Part shown: positions 40,641-63,971 of the stretch, piece by piece
Position numbering within the stretch: the first letter of the stretch is position 1
Layout of the letters: every line of letters begins with the position of its first letter
Origin: Prinia subflava
Taxonomy: Eukaryota; Chordata; Aves; Passeriformes; Cisticolidae
Reading direction: 5' to 3'
Assembly (NCBI RefSeq): GCF_021018805.1
Contig: NC_086247.1
Span: 140,736,102 to 140,800,101 of the forward strand
Length of the DNA: 64,000 nucleotides
The notes under the pieces: model-generated
Told to the model about the DNA's origin: nothing
What the model saw: the letters and a program-made list of their open reading frames with translations, nothing else
The model's database searches: none
Made by a program: the position numbers and the translations under genes

Positions 40641-41788
40641 CTCGGAGCTAGCAGGGGAATCACATTGCAGCAGTGGCTTCAGGGAAGATGAGAACTGCTA
40701 CAAGCAGGTTTGGTAGCTTTCTATCACCTTCCTCAAATTTTCCCAAGCAGCCAATGTTCCTGTTGAGTAAAGAACAATCTCATTCTACAAAACCAGAACA
40801 GGGGAAGGCTATTTCCCCTCCATGCTGCAACATAACCAAAAAATTACTGATTTTAGAGCAATTGTCACCAAATGTAACTGCTTTAAAATTTCTGAAAGCC
40901 CTTGTAGCCTCCAGCAGTCTGAATACAGAGATGTTCTGTCACAGTTGTCTCCTCCATTACTGCAGGTGATAGCTTGAAAAGGAGTTTGTATTTATGTTGT
41001 CCATACTTTAACTAGCACAGACCTAAGTGGAAGTTTTCACAAGCATTTTATACACTCAATAATAACCAATATATCCTCCAAAGGATTTCTGAAGACAACA
41101 AAAAGTTAATTCAAAATGCTACTCTCTAGCACATGAAGCACTAAATGCTGTTTTTCAGTGGTCTGTAGGAGAGGTATCAAAACTTTATTCTGTATGGACA
41201 GCGTTTAATGGGATTTTTAGTTTCATAATTAAAAAACCAGACACAACCATAGCAACATCCTGAAGAAAACCTGGTTTAAGTATGCAGGAGCTCACATAAG
41301 TATGACAATAATAAAATCACATTCTAAGGGAGGCTAGGCCAAACCACTTGCTACAGCAGACAGAGGAGCAGAAACCTGAGACACACCTTTATAGACACAG
41401 ATTAAAAAAAAATGTGTTAAAGTGCTATGTCCAAGTGCCATATACAAAATGTAGTATGTAGGCACTAGTGCCTAGAAGGCATGAAAGGAGCTGGTCACAT
41501 TGAGGAGGTGGATGCAGCAAGAACAGCCCCTGCAAAGAGAAACAACATTCCCATGCCTGGAGCTCAGCCAGCCAACCACTGGTGCAGATGTGCAACAGAA
41601 CAATGGCCATTTTAGACAGGGCAGAAGGGAATTCTGAAGGGTGTGAAGTCTAGAGTGCACATCGACAGGAAATGTGGATTAACTATTCCACAAAAACACC
41701 CCTCTGAAAACAAACTTCTTGAAGATCTGCTTTTCAAAAGCCTGTATTTTATTTTACAAAAAGATTTATAAACCAACAACCAACCAAC

Positions 41789-41789
<1 letters not shown>
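40641..41789. other. Intergenic, no gene recognised
   Basis: Ordinary AT-rich sequence leading to the A run at 41790. A 12-base perfect palindrome GGCACTAGTGCC lies at 41461-41472. I see no polyadenylation signal immediately before the A run that would mark a processed retrocopy. Confidence 0.6.

Positions 41790-41834
<45 letters not shown>
41790..41834 (+). repeat. Pure A45 run preceded by (CAAC)n
   Basis: Forty-five uninterrupted A on the plus strand, directly preceded by imperfect CAAC/CCAA repeats at about 41771-41790. Bird CR1 elements end in short 8-bp repeats and not in poly(A), so this is not a CR1 tail. It may be an expanded microsatellite or the tail of a retroposed transcript. Its exact length is prone to sequencing error. 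Confidence 0.9.
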
Positions 41835-41837
<3 letters not shown>

Positions 41838-42039
41838 GTCAAAGGCAAATCTGAGCATAAACCAGCTATTTTACCTGTCATATTTTCATCTTTGTCATTG
41901 TAAATGACCCACATAACCCAGAGTTTCCTGAGCCACCTCCGCTAATACACGATTAAGAAGTTTATCCCATGCTTCCTGGTGTTTATATGCACAGTTTCTG
42001 ATCTTTGTCCCTATATTAAAATTAAGTCTGTGCAGATGA

Positions 42040-42400
42040 CAGCCTCCCTTGCCACCTGCAGATCCCCAGGGCTGCGTCCCAGGCAGCCCAGCGCGTCCCC
42101 CGCCGCCAAAAGGGCGACGGCGCTGCCGTTCTCCATGGGCTGCGTTGGCAAAGCAAGGCTTGTCCCGACACGCGGCCCTCAGCACACGGCAGCTGCACCA
42201 GGAAGGGAAGGAGCAGATATTCCAGCTCTGCCTGTCAAGTCTGTATTTCAAAGGTTGTGCCTGGGTGTGGGAAAGAATAAGGAGGGTCTGCCAGTCCACA
42301 TGCAAAACTCGGCACTCTGCTGCCCCAACTGCCAGGCTGTCGCTCAGGACCGGGGCACGTCCCCACCCGTCCCTCCCCACTGAGTTTACACCAGTCCTGC
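42040..42400. other. Second GC/CpG-rich patch with a 174-codon open frame
   Basis: A GC-rich stretch (CAGCGCGTCCCCCGCCGCC, GGGCGACGGCGCTGCCG, CCGACACGCGGCCC) in AT-rich surroundings. On the minus strand 41895-42419 is open for 174 codons, the longest frame between the two genes. It has no domain that I recognise, and its composition (a Gly/Arg-rich patch, scattered Cys) is what GC-rich non-coding DNA gives. It may be an intergenic CpG island or a non-coding RNA promoter. Confidence 0.35.
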
Positions 42401-42593
42401 TCAGTGGCACAAGCTCCATTTCCTTCCCATCTTATCTGCCAAACTACACACATCCTTTAAAATACGCATTTTAAAAAACTAAATGCCCAGTGCTCTGAAA
42501 GAGAGAGAGCATCCAAACCAGGCAAGGCTACTGCCTTGAGGAAAGAGACTTGAGGAGCAGCTAGTGCAGTTTCTCGATTACGTCACTCAAAAA

Positions 42594-42732
42594 TAATAGA
42601 ATCGTTTTGGTTGGCAAAGACCTTAAAGATCACACAGTTCCAATTCCCCTGCCATGGGCAGGGACACCTTCCACTGCACCAAGCTGCTCAGAGCCCCATC
42701 CAGTCTGGCCTTGAATTCTCCCAGGATGGATG
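42594..42732 (-). mobile_element. CR1 LINE 3' end (classic chicken-type)
   Basis: It begins with ATAATAGAATCGTTTTGGTT and continues GACCTTAAAGATCACACAGT, CCTGCCATGGGCAGGGACAC, CTTCCACTGCACCAAGCTGC, CCCATCCAGTCTGGCCTTGA. This is the textbook avian CR1 3' sequence, with the ATTCTATG-type terminus at the left, so the element is on the minus strand. It is 5'-truncated to about 140 bases. It is moderately diverged from consensus. Confidence 0.93.
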
Positions 42733-45700
42733 ACAGGTATTAATTTGTGGGGTCTTCTCCGTGGATAGAGGGTTTTAATGCTAGAGCATATTTTCACGCA
42801 GATGGACAGTTTCCTTAGCCCAAAATCAGACTACTGTTGTTCCCAAGAGGAATGTTACACCTTCCCAAATCTCTTTCACCAGCTGCAACAGGCAGATCTC
42901 TGATTCACAGTCATGACTCATATTTTAAGCAGGGACGGTTTTGTGGGTGTACATCTATTCTCTTCAATTTGTGGCTACAGTAAGGCTCAGATACACCATT
43001 ACCAGTACACTGAAACATGTGCCAGCAGACACCCACTTGGGGGAAGGGAGAATTTCACTTGGAATCACTGAGACAAGGCTACAGATGAGGTTCACATGAC
43101 TCCTTTTCATGGTTTCAGATGACAGTCAGGCAGAACATACAGGCAAACCTGTAAACGTAGTTTTGAAAGCAAATTTCCAAGTCTTTTTGAGCCACCAGAT
43201 GGTGAGATAACCCCTAAACTTAAATGTCCAAATAGTCATTACTGCTATCTCGATTACTAGCTATCGCTTAAGTCTATTATGAACATCAACCTGCACTGAG
43301 GATGCAGATTGTATACAGAATTCTGGCTACTGCCACTTTCCCTCTGCACTGAGAGCAGATGTCTCTTCAGTTACCAACCCACTGATGGGAACCCACACCC
43401 CAGCCCCAGCCCCCACAGGAGTATATTAATGACTAAATTACAAGTCCCTTGTGTAAATGATTGTTTTGTAGTCCCTCAAATATTGCAATGAAAAATACAC
43501 AAGAAGATGTGGGAAGCAGGTAAGAGCTTGGCCTTTTTGATTCACCTGCAAGCCACTTTAAGTTTGTACATATCCAAGAGAGGTGATAGGCCTTGCTTGC
43601 CTTATTAAGACTGGGGCACTTTTCTGGTCAAGGAAAGAACGAAAGCAGACTCAAAAAGGCCAAGTCTCATGTTTTGTGAATGTTCACTGGCATCACTGCT
43701 TGTGCCTCTCTTTAAAAGAGAACAAACCCTGAAGAGGGCATGTGATGTGCTGGATTCTGTAAACTACATCAACTTCCAAAGTTGATGATGAGCAGATCGT
43801 TCACACCTTCCCACTGACAACTTCCTCTTGATCAGCTCCAGGCAGCACCTCACTCCATGTATCTCATCATTCTGAAGGAGACAAATGCCTGGCACTTCTT
43901 AAAACAAATCTCATAAAACATCCTGAACTGGCTTCAAATATACAGATGAGTACACAGTATCATGCGTTTCAGACTTTTTTTTTTTTTTAATTGTTTCAAA
44001 CTAAGGTTTTGATGATCACAAATTCTATTAAGCTGGTGACTGGAAAGAAGAAATGAAAATGGACCCATGAGCAGAGTTTTTAAGAAAACAGATCAAGTAC
44101 ATCTTATGAAACTCAACTGAAACTCTTCAATATAATGTGAAATACTACCAGGGAAGTATTGCACTTTTTATCATATATACCTAGCAGGTTATAGATTATA
44201 TAACCAACATTAAAAGACAGGCAACAGCAATCTGCCAAGTTTCAAGACTGCCCTTAAATCACTCCTCTTTACTAACTGTTGACAGCAACAGTGCTACTGT
44301 TGTCAGCTGCTAGAGAAAGCCAGTTTGACACGTATCAGAACCACCAGCTTCCATCAAAAAGTGATAATTACAGTGTTTGCCATTCAGTGATTATGTTAAG
44401 AACAAGGCCTCTTTCAGATGAGAACATGGCAAACAATCTCCTTATGTATCAACTGGTCCTGTAAATACCAATATATTGAATGTTTGGCTGGATAAGAGTC
44501 AGACTGAAAGAACTGATGCCTCAGCTATACAGACAGCATAGGTATTTTGTCCTACATTATCTTCTGTCCTAAAATACACGATTTTCTGTTCCTCGTATAC
44601 AAGTGCATCACAGATTTGGAGAGCAAATTTTACAGAACACCAGTGGGTGATTTTATTTATCTCAGTAGTAGAGTGGAAGGAAGGACACACAAAGCAAATA
44701 CAGCCCTCCTCTGTAAAATACCAGAGATTTCCAGCTAGTCCAGAAGCTCTAGAAAAGGGTTCACGTACACCAAGTTTTCCAGTGGTTCAAGTGTACTCTG
44801 TGTCTGATACTGTAACAGACTAGTAATGCATGCACCCAGCATTGTCCCCAGCTGAGGAGGAAGAATTTATGATGGTGTTAACGCCAGCTGCTTGTTACTC
44901 CAGCTCAAACAACCAAACAAGTGAGTACTTCAGTTTTGCTTAAATCACCACTCAGCTTTCAGTCACAGGGGTCCTAAAAAAAAGTGTAGACATGAATGGC
45001 AGATGTAATTCCCTAAATTACTACAACTGTTTTAGAAGTAACCAACAATACCTTTAGGCTTGCTCTGTACTGCTTCTGAGGCTTAGTCCTTCACTTCCCA
45101 GATGCATTTGCAAGGCTGGGCTTACTGGGGAGAGTTAAGGGAGCTTCCATGTCTTGTGCTGTACTCCTGGGACAGCTGGTGGGAGCAGCACCAACACGAC
45201 TGCCAGATGCCAAACAGCCAGCCTCTCATCTACCTCTCTGCTTTTGCTGCCTGTTATGTTCTTCCCTAATTGATGCAATTGTGAATTCCACAGAATGGAG
45301 ACAAAAACAAAAGCATATCCAAGCATCCATATGTATATAGACATGTTTGATTACTTTAAAACCACACACACCTGTTTATCAAAGTCTTGAACAGTTTTAA
45401 AATTATTATACTCAAACACTTTTTTGACCCTTCCTCTTCTTTTCCCTGACAAAATTGAAAAATGCTGTTTTCTTATCAGCTCAGAAGCGCAGTACAACTT
45501 ACCATAAACAAGTAAAGACACATTCAGATTTGTAATAAGAGAAAGTAATCAACGCAAGAACAATTGTTTCTGGAGAATATGTTTTCATACATTGTGATAT
45601 CTTAGATAAATTAACTTTAAGTACTTACCATATTTGTAAAGCATAGACAGTCCTAAAATATCTGACCGGTGTCTGAACTCTGCTTATTTGGAAAGGTGAT

Positions 45701-48404
45701 GTACTCATTGAAAGTAATGATACTCGCTGCTCTGCAAACAGTTTGTGTTATGGTGATTAAATATCTTTCATTGCTCTGGTTGTCTTAAGTGTATGAACAC
45801 ACTAAAATGCAGGTACACACTCTTCTTTTCTAGAACTAGACAGTCTCAAGACAAATTAGAACATCACAGAAACACCTTCTCAGTTAGTGTAAGAATGATC
45901 AGTAGTACTCAATAGCACAGGTTAAAAGCATTTTGATATTAGGCATGTATGAAATGTATGAAACCATTATGTTTCCACTCAGCTGTATGGTTTCCTATAC
46001 TCTAGCATGTCATACATGTCAAAAGGTGTATGACAAAAAAATTTAAAAAGCAGTACAGTTATACCAGTTTCTTCTAGAAAAAAATTAAAACTGTATGGCA
46101 TTTTTGGCTATCTTCTCTTCTTTACAATTTGCCCCTCCTGTTAATACCCATTTTAGCACTTCATATTTTGAACCTACACTTGCCAAAGGTATTCGTTGCC
46201 AGGCTGAAGCTTCAGACTCCACACTATAACCTGCATCCCTGTGTGCCAGCAATGATTTCAGTGACATAACCCAGCTACAGGGGTCTGAATTTTGCACTGC
46301 TTTTTTCCTGAGGGGGAAGGTGTGATTTATAAAGTAGAATTCAAAAAGTTTCCCAGCTATAACAACATTTCCTAAGGGGCACCGAAAAGACTGAGTTTGT
46401 GTGTAATTATGAAAGACATCATCTGGGGATGCCAACTGGACTGATATAGATGAATGTTTTTAACTCAATAAACATGTCTCAACTCAGCAGCATGCTTATC
46501 TAAAACCCAAAATGATGGTTTAGGTATGCCAAATTTGAGAGATAAGGTAATGTTAAAACCTTGCATGTTTGGGCTAGAGCAGTGAAGTTCTTGCATTGCC
46601 TACCTAATGATTCTGAAAATAAATTGGTCAAGCCATCTTCAAACTCAGCCTTAAAATTTGCTACTGGAATCTATATTTAAATAAAGCTTTTATTAATACT
46701 TTTATGAACAAGCTTAAAATCTGTTGACTCAAATACAAATTACAAGATAAAACATATTTGTTTCCAGAAACTTTGGTGTCAGTGTTAGTTTGTTTTCTGG
46801 AGAAAGGATCTGCTAATTCAGCATTCAGGAAATGTTTTTTTCCTTTTCCTTTTCGTATTATGTAATAGAATATGGTCCCTATTTTTTTGTCCTAGATGTA
46901 ATGAATTAATTCCTTTTATAAAGCACAGAAATGCTCTGCACTGAAATACATTAGAAGTCACTTCAGTCAAAATCTGTGCTGATGTGTCTCCTGTTTACTA
47001 CACCTGGTGACAGCATAAGCACCTGTGCTGTGTCCCACCACATAGAGACAACTCTAACACTTGAGACAATGATCTACAGCACCATATTACAATTAGTTGA
47101 AAAACCTCACTTCTTGAAGACACAAATCCATGTAAAAATCTAGATCTTAGCATAGTGGGATAAAACTCCATAAATATGAAAGGAATATTTACTGCCCTTT
47201 ATTGTTTATTGCCCTTTATTCGTCCTTAGCAAAATCCACATCAGAAAACCAGCACCATTTCTTGATGCATTTCCTAGTTAACCACAGAAAGTTTCCTATA
47301 TCCTCTAGATAGTATATGAATGCAATACCACTTCAGAAATAAAGGCAACAATCTGAGAGTTGGAGAGAAGCCTTTCATACAGTGAAGAACTAGAAAAAGA
47401 AAAAAAAGAATAAGAAGCTCCCTCCAAAGGTTTTTTTTTCTTTAAAATTAGTTCTTGATGTGTGGATTTTTTGTAGGTGATACTACACAATCTAAAAAAA
47501 TATTGCAAATACTATATATCTACATATGTATTTTATATGCACGCAAATAAATCTGGCAAAAATAGAACATTCAAACTTAATTTTTATCCTGTCAATCATA
47601 ATTGCAGGCATAGCCATGAGGAAACTCTCTTCTGCAGCAGGCATTCAGTGTGTTCAAACTCCCAATGCTCTTAAATTCCATTCACTTCCAGTGGTAGAGT
47701 TTGTACCTTTTACAAATACAGTTTGCTTGTTTGAGAGTGAACAATCATCATGCCAACCCTGATGAACAACACAGGACATGAAATAGCCTGTGGATTTCTT
47801 GTCTCACCCCAACAGCTGGAAATCTAATTGGGGCAGAGGAAAACAAAACATGGTAAAAACAAGCATAGGAGTCAGGAGGGAAAACAAGAAACAAGCAGTA
47901 TGAGTTTATGTGGAAACAAACATAGATACCCATCCATGTAGTGCTTCTACCCAATACATTAGAGAAAACACATTTTTCAGTTACCAGTCTGCTCTGTGCT
48001 TTCCCATTAAGAAGGTGGTTTCACAAGCCACTGAACTCTATCTTTGATGTTTGTGATAACTGTTCCTAAGTGTTTGTGAACTACACCACTTAAATCCCCT
48101 CAAACGTCAGTTTATTTTCTCTTGTAAGGTATTCCTACAGTGTGGGATTAACAGACACAGGGGAGGCCTTCAGGCACCGAGAATGTAAATTAGCCTAATC
48201 TCAAGAAAACAAGATGAGCACTTAACCATAAATATTTTTTATAATCACATCAAACATGACATACCTGGTATTCAGTTTTATATAAATCAGTTGTTATGTC
48301 AGACCTACTTCTGAGGTTATCCAAAACCCAAACACGTAACATTGTTTCTACTCTTCAGGCCTGAATAATATTTACAGACATTAATGCTATATCCAGCTCT
48401 ACAC
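42733..48404. other. Intergenic, downstream of CUL2
   Basis: No gene recognised. It contains a T14 run at 43975-43988 and small duplications of CCCTTTATT near 47195-47225. If CUL2 uses a more distal polyadenylation site than the one marked at 48428-48441, the right end of this block would be 3'UTR. Several TTTATT (AATAAA on minus) matches near 47.2 kb would allow this. Confidence 0.55.
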
Positions 48405-48892
48405 TCATTCAAGACACATTATATAACTTTATTTTTTTATTTGACAAGCAGCAGTATCATGTTCGTCATTGTTTTTTTACATTTTAATGTAGATACAATT
48501 ATTAGGTTATCTGTCATATTACAATATTTAGGTTTTTTGTGTGATTTTCTTTTACTTTGTCTTAAGATACATTAAAAAACATCAACTGCAAACGTGAAAG
48601 GGGAGGGGGGGGAAAAAAAAAGCATGGTACCCAACCAATTCTCCACATTTCAGCAATACTTCACTCATTCTTTAGTAAAGTTTTAAGAAATGTCATAATG
48701 ACATGAGCTTGAAATATCTATAGGCATTTTCATTGACGCTCATGACATGGCACTGGTGATGTTGTAAACAGCAGAAAAACAGGGGCTGCCAAGTGACCAA
48801 TTATGGAGGCACAGGCCTGCCTCTTCCCACAGGAACACACCAAACAGTGACAGCAATGATCTCCTTACAATCATACCTGCAGGATTGCAACA
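48405..48892 (-). other. CUL2: CUL2 3'UTR (minimal estimate)
   Basis: AT-rich sequence between the TGA and the first polyadenylation signals. On the plus strand it contains a G-run followed by an A-run at 48600-48620 (pyrimidine-rich CCCCCCTCCCC on the mRNA strand). The end is inferred from hexamers only. Confidence 0.5.
48428..48441 (-). terminator. CUL2: Candidate CUL2 polyadenylation signals
   Basis: Two AATAAA hexamers on the minus strand (plus-strand TTTATT at 48428-48433 and 48436-48441) lie about 450 bases after the stop codon. An ATTAAA variant lies at 48483-48488. Cleavage would then fall near 48405-48415. More distal sites cannot be excluded. Confidence 0.45.
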
Positions 48893-53083
<4,191 letters not shown>

Positions 53084-53514
53084 TCACAGAAAAAAATTCA
53101 GATTTGTAGTTAGAAATTCTAAAATGCCACTTGAACTGGGTCAAATTTTAAAGCTAGTTTAACTGACCTAGAAATCAAGTCTTTTTCAGAAAACACTATG
53201 AAGAACTCTGCCATACAAAAATTTAATTAACAAGTGATTTCTCTTTTAATACTTTGATAGCTTATCTTAGTTGCAAACATTTAAAGTCATTTTGTCCCTG
53301 CAAAGAAAGTAGGATTTGCATTTATTTATGACAGGACCTTAAAGGGGAGCTGCTGCTTTCATAATTTTTACAAAAGTTGTCTTCCAGAATTTAAGGAAAA
53401 GCATCCAAGCATTTTGTTATGTTATAGCAGAAACAGCTGACAAACTGCAACTTCTGCAGTGCACATCTATCTGCAGATTTCTAATTTCTTCCTGTCAGAA
53501 TCTCAATTCTTTTG

Positions 53515-53564
53515 CATATATACGTATATGTGTATATACATTTTTTAATATATATATGCGTGTA
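53515..53564. repeat. Imperfect TA/TG tract in a CUL2 intron
   Basis: Alternating purine-pyrimidine TATACGTATATGTGTATATA followed by TTTTTTAATATATATATGCG. A low-complexity microsatellite. Confidence 0.7.
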
Positions 53565-54126
53565 GGTTTTTTTCCCTGCAGTATAAACACCTTTACATTC
53601 AACACAGCATGACTGGACAGATCTCTGTGGATTCCAGGCAAGAGTCTGGACAAGTATTACCAATTTCCAGTAGAATAAAGTTAATGGGATTCTGAGACCT
53701 TGCAATCTTGCCAAACTGTCTAAAGCACAAGCATTTTAGTAAAGACAGAAAATATTTATCCAAATATGCACTCAAACCAATATTAATTCTAATTTTATTA
53801 TCTCACAACAAATTGTCTTCATTACAATATATATAAAAACCAGGATACCAGGCTTTGCATGGAAAATATAACATGAAAGGGGAAAGACCAAGAGCTTTAA
53901 AAATAACACACTAACAAAAAAACGGGCTAACATTAACTTTTAACATTATTTTGCAGATATGGTTGAATATAAACCAAAATAAATTGTGTATTGAGCATGA
54001 ACTCAAAAAGCATGATTCTAATGAACCAATGAAGATTTTGCCCACAGATTCTCATGCTCTTTCCCCCATACCCATTCAAAAAACGAACAAACAAGAAAAG
54101 GCAAACTACAACATTTACTACAATGT

Positions 54127-54214
54127 ACTTTTCCATCTGGCTCAGATAGGGGTAAAGAGAAGTTTGTGTTACTTTTCTGTTTGGCTCAGATACAGGTAAA
54201 GAGAAGTTTGTGTA
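54127..54214. repeat. 44-bp tandem duplication in a CUL2 intron
   Basis: Two adjacent 44-base units, 54127-54170 and 54171-54214, share 38 of 44 bases. They include the identical blocks GGCTCAGATA and GGTAAAGAGAAGTTTGTGT. This is a local duplication old enough to have gathered about six substitutions. Confidence 0.9.
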
Positions 54215-55423
54215 TTGAATTCCACTGCTTAAGCCACTAAAGCTCACTTGTTTATTTAATAAGTAAGCTGATAGACTGTCTACAGATCTGCTATCACATT
54301 GCTGGATGGAGTGCAAAGAAAACAGAAATAGTACAGACACTTGAAGACAATAGTCTGGAAGGTAAAGAACTGGAAAATGCAGTGATAAACAATAAAAAAT
54401 AAAAGGGTTGGAAATCTATATTATTCCTTCTTCTATGACATAAGCTTTAAGAAATTGGGTGAACCTTATACAACAGACATAAATGAATGTAAATCCTTTA
54501 AATAACAGGCAATGTTCTAAGATTATTAAAGGTCTCACTGTTTTCTGTAATAGGTCCCAGTGTTTTATTTGACCCATGGTTTAACAGATATCTTCCCAGC
54601 AATTGTTCCAACCTGAGCTCATTTCTAGATATTGGAAGCATGTCCTATGCTTCAGCCAAGCATCAGATCTTCCTTGTGATCTCACCTTCCATTTTCTAAA
54701 ATTTTCCTGGTTAAAACCAAAAGCAGCTGTCAGAGCAGCTTTGGATTTCTTCTTGTAAGGGAATTGAACAGCTTATCTCAGTTTCTTCTGTCTGATACTG
54801 TCTGCATAGCAGGCTTTCTGGGTGAGCTGGAAGCACAGGCTAATGTCTGTATGGGATGCACAGGCACTTCTTGGGTGTTTCTTACTTAACAGAGTAAAGT
54901 CTGTGCCCTTCGCTGTATGGGAAAAAAGGTTTCAATAGGCTATACAAAAGGATGAGACAGAGACAGAAAAAGAACTATCAACCATTGCCTTAATCACAAA
55001 CAAAGCTCAGATATTACTGGAATTCCAAGAAACTTATGGAATGATAATGCTGGCAAATTGCAGCAAAAACCCTCTCACAGAAGTCCTCCTTGCTCTCTTT
55101 CTTGGTCCTGTAATCTGTCAGCAAGGAAGAACACGGTTGCTGTTGCTTTCAGTCTCTTAATCCCACAAATATTTTTTTAGGATCACTGTAAGACTGGTTT
55201 ACTACTTGGGCTCCTTCTCACGATTCAGTACAACTTTGAAAGCAAGGCAAAAGAAAGAATAGAGTCCCTGCATTATTACCTTTTCATGCTGCTATAGGCA
55301 TAGAAAGCCTTTATGACAGGCACTCTACTTCCTCCTGTCTCTTTCCTTATAAGCAGAGACTTAAAATTTTTCACAAGGGTCAAAAATAAAGCTCAGAAAA
55401 ATCAAAGTGAACAATGGATATTA

Positions 55424-58627
<3,204 letters not shown>

Positions 58628-58705
58628 CATCTGTACACTTTTTTCCAGTTCCTGAGGAATTGCAAACGTAGAAGAAGGAGCCTGAGTAAGAGGCCACGCA
58701 CCAGC
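58628..58705 (-). CDS. CUL2: CUL2 exon (human residues 514-539)
   Basis: It encodes 26 residues from AGAWPLTQAPSSTF to LEKSVQM, in phase 0 at both ends. Acceptor ACTTTTAG and donor GTAGGT. The GAWPL motif is a cullin-family hallmark in the alpha/beta domain, and the RBX1 N-terminal strand pairs with this domain. Identical to human by my recollection. Confidence 0.97.
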
Positions 58706-59845
<1,140 letters not shown>

Positions 59846-59931
59846 TTAAAAAAAAAAAACAGATGAGGATTTTAAGAAGCATAACCACATCCTTCAAGTA
59901 TGCTTTGAATGTGACATTTTAACCATTATTA

Positions 59932-62400
<2,469 letters not shown>

Positions 62401-63971
62401 CTAAAGAGGGTAGACAAAACAGAACACAAGTTAGTGAGAAAAGTAGTAGTATCTAACACAAACATACCTATATTAGTTGTAGATTTTTTTACTAATGACT
62501 CTTTTTTGAGAAAGTTAATACTACAGTGATTTTTGAGAGGATGGATTCTGCATTGCTGTACTCTCACACTATGATGCTAGGGCATGTTTTGGAAACACAA
62601 AGTCTAGGCTACATTTACAGTCCTGCTATCCAGGCTAGATTTATGTCTATACTGCTCTCATGCCATCTAATTTTCCCTAAAATCCTTCATTAGCCTTTTC
62701 AAAAATCATTAATGCTAACATAAATACAGCAATCAAGCAACTGATGCAATAAACTGCTGCTTCTCCTACACAGTGACTTGAGCAACAGAAAATCTGGATG
62801 ATCCCTTTCTATTTTCCTACACAGGGCAGTTACCAATTAAATTTTGTGCACTCCACTCCAGCATCACATTCTGCACAGAAATGACTGACATGAGCTGGTG
62901 GAGCCCCTACACAGACAAGCTGGCAGACACAAGTGCAACAGTGTGCAAGGCACTGGCTCTGTAGCATAACTCCCCAAATACACTCTCAGCTCACACATTA
63001 AAAATGTTTCAAAGTACGTCATATATACAATAGAATGAGTATTTCACATTTGAAATTATCTACATAAGGTTTTGAATTGTCACCACCCTCATGGGTCTGT
63101 ATTTATTTCCCTGTGTAGACACTATTAGTTTGAAAAAAATAATTTCCATAAACCTAGAAGTAATTTGAAAGCAAACTATACTACTGAAGACTTCAGTCCC
63201 TTTTCAGTATGCACACAGTCACAGAATAGTAAGCATTCCTGTGCAGTCAGGAGTGAGTGTTCAACAGCTTGTGTTTATGTATTATTACAGACAGAAAGAC
63301 TGGATAGCTAAAGTCACCATCCTAATGTGAGCACAGATGTAGACAGCAAGATGTACACATGCACAAATAAAATGTCAAATGAAAGCCTCTGTCTCTGAAG
63401 AGCAATGCTGGAAAAACAAAAATGGAATTGAGTAACTTAAATAGATATGGACAGAAAAAAAGTTTAACAGACTTTAGTAAAATAAATGAAATAATATTAT
63501 TTTCAGAAACTACACAACAATATAAAGCAAAATGACTTGCAAAGCCATTAAGAAAACCACCACATTGAAATCAGGACAGGATGTCAAGTTTTTACACAAC
63601 AGAATCATTGGCTCCTAATATACCAGAACAGCAAATGCCACAGACTTAAGAGAAATTCAGGAAAAAAATGCATACAGGGAACAAAAGGACCTACTTGCTC
63701 TGGCAGTATTATGCAAATAACAATGAGAAATATCTAGCTGCAATTGTTTCTGATTAGATCACAATTACAACAATCAGCTCTCAGGATAGATAAATGTGGC
63801 AGAGCTAACCATGCTGATGACAAATTACAACTTATCCATCACATTCCAAACCAATTTTATGTAGGCAAAATTAAAAAAAAAAAACAGACAGGATAAACTA
63901 ACAGCAAAAGGGTGAACACTTAATCAAGAATTTTAATCAAATAGTCATTTCAGCTGCCTGAGGAAACTCAC
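62401..63971 (-). other. CUL2: CUL2 intron
   Basis: Donor GTGAGT at 63971, acceptor TCTTTAG at 62401. About 1.6 kb, AT-rich. Nothing else recognised. Confidence 0.85.

Noticed and set aside
41719..41914. Lys-rich (+) and Phe-rich (-) small open frames
   Set aside because: They are translations of the A45 run.
63215..63250. TCACAGAATAGTAAGCATTC as a CR1 3' end
   Set aside because: It shares only the first bases; the diagnostic GGTTGGAAGGGACC-type continuation is missing.
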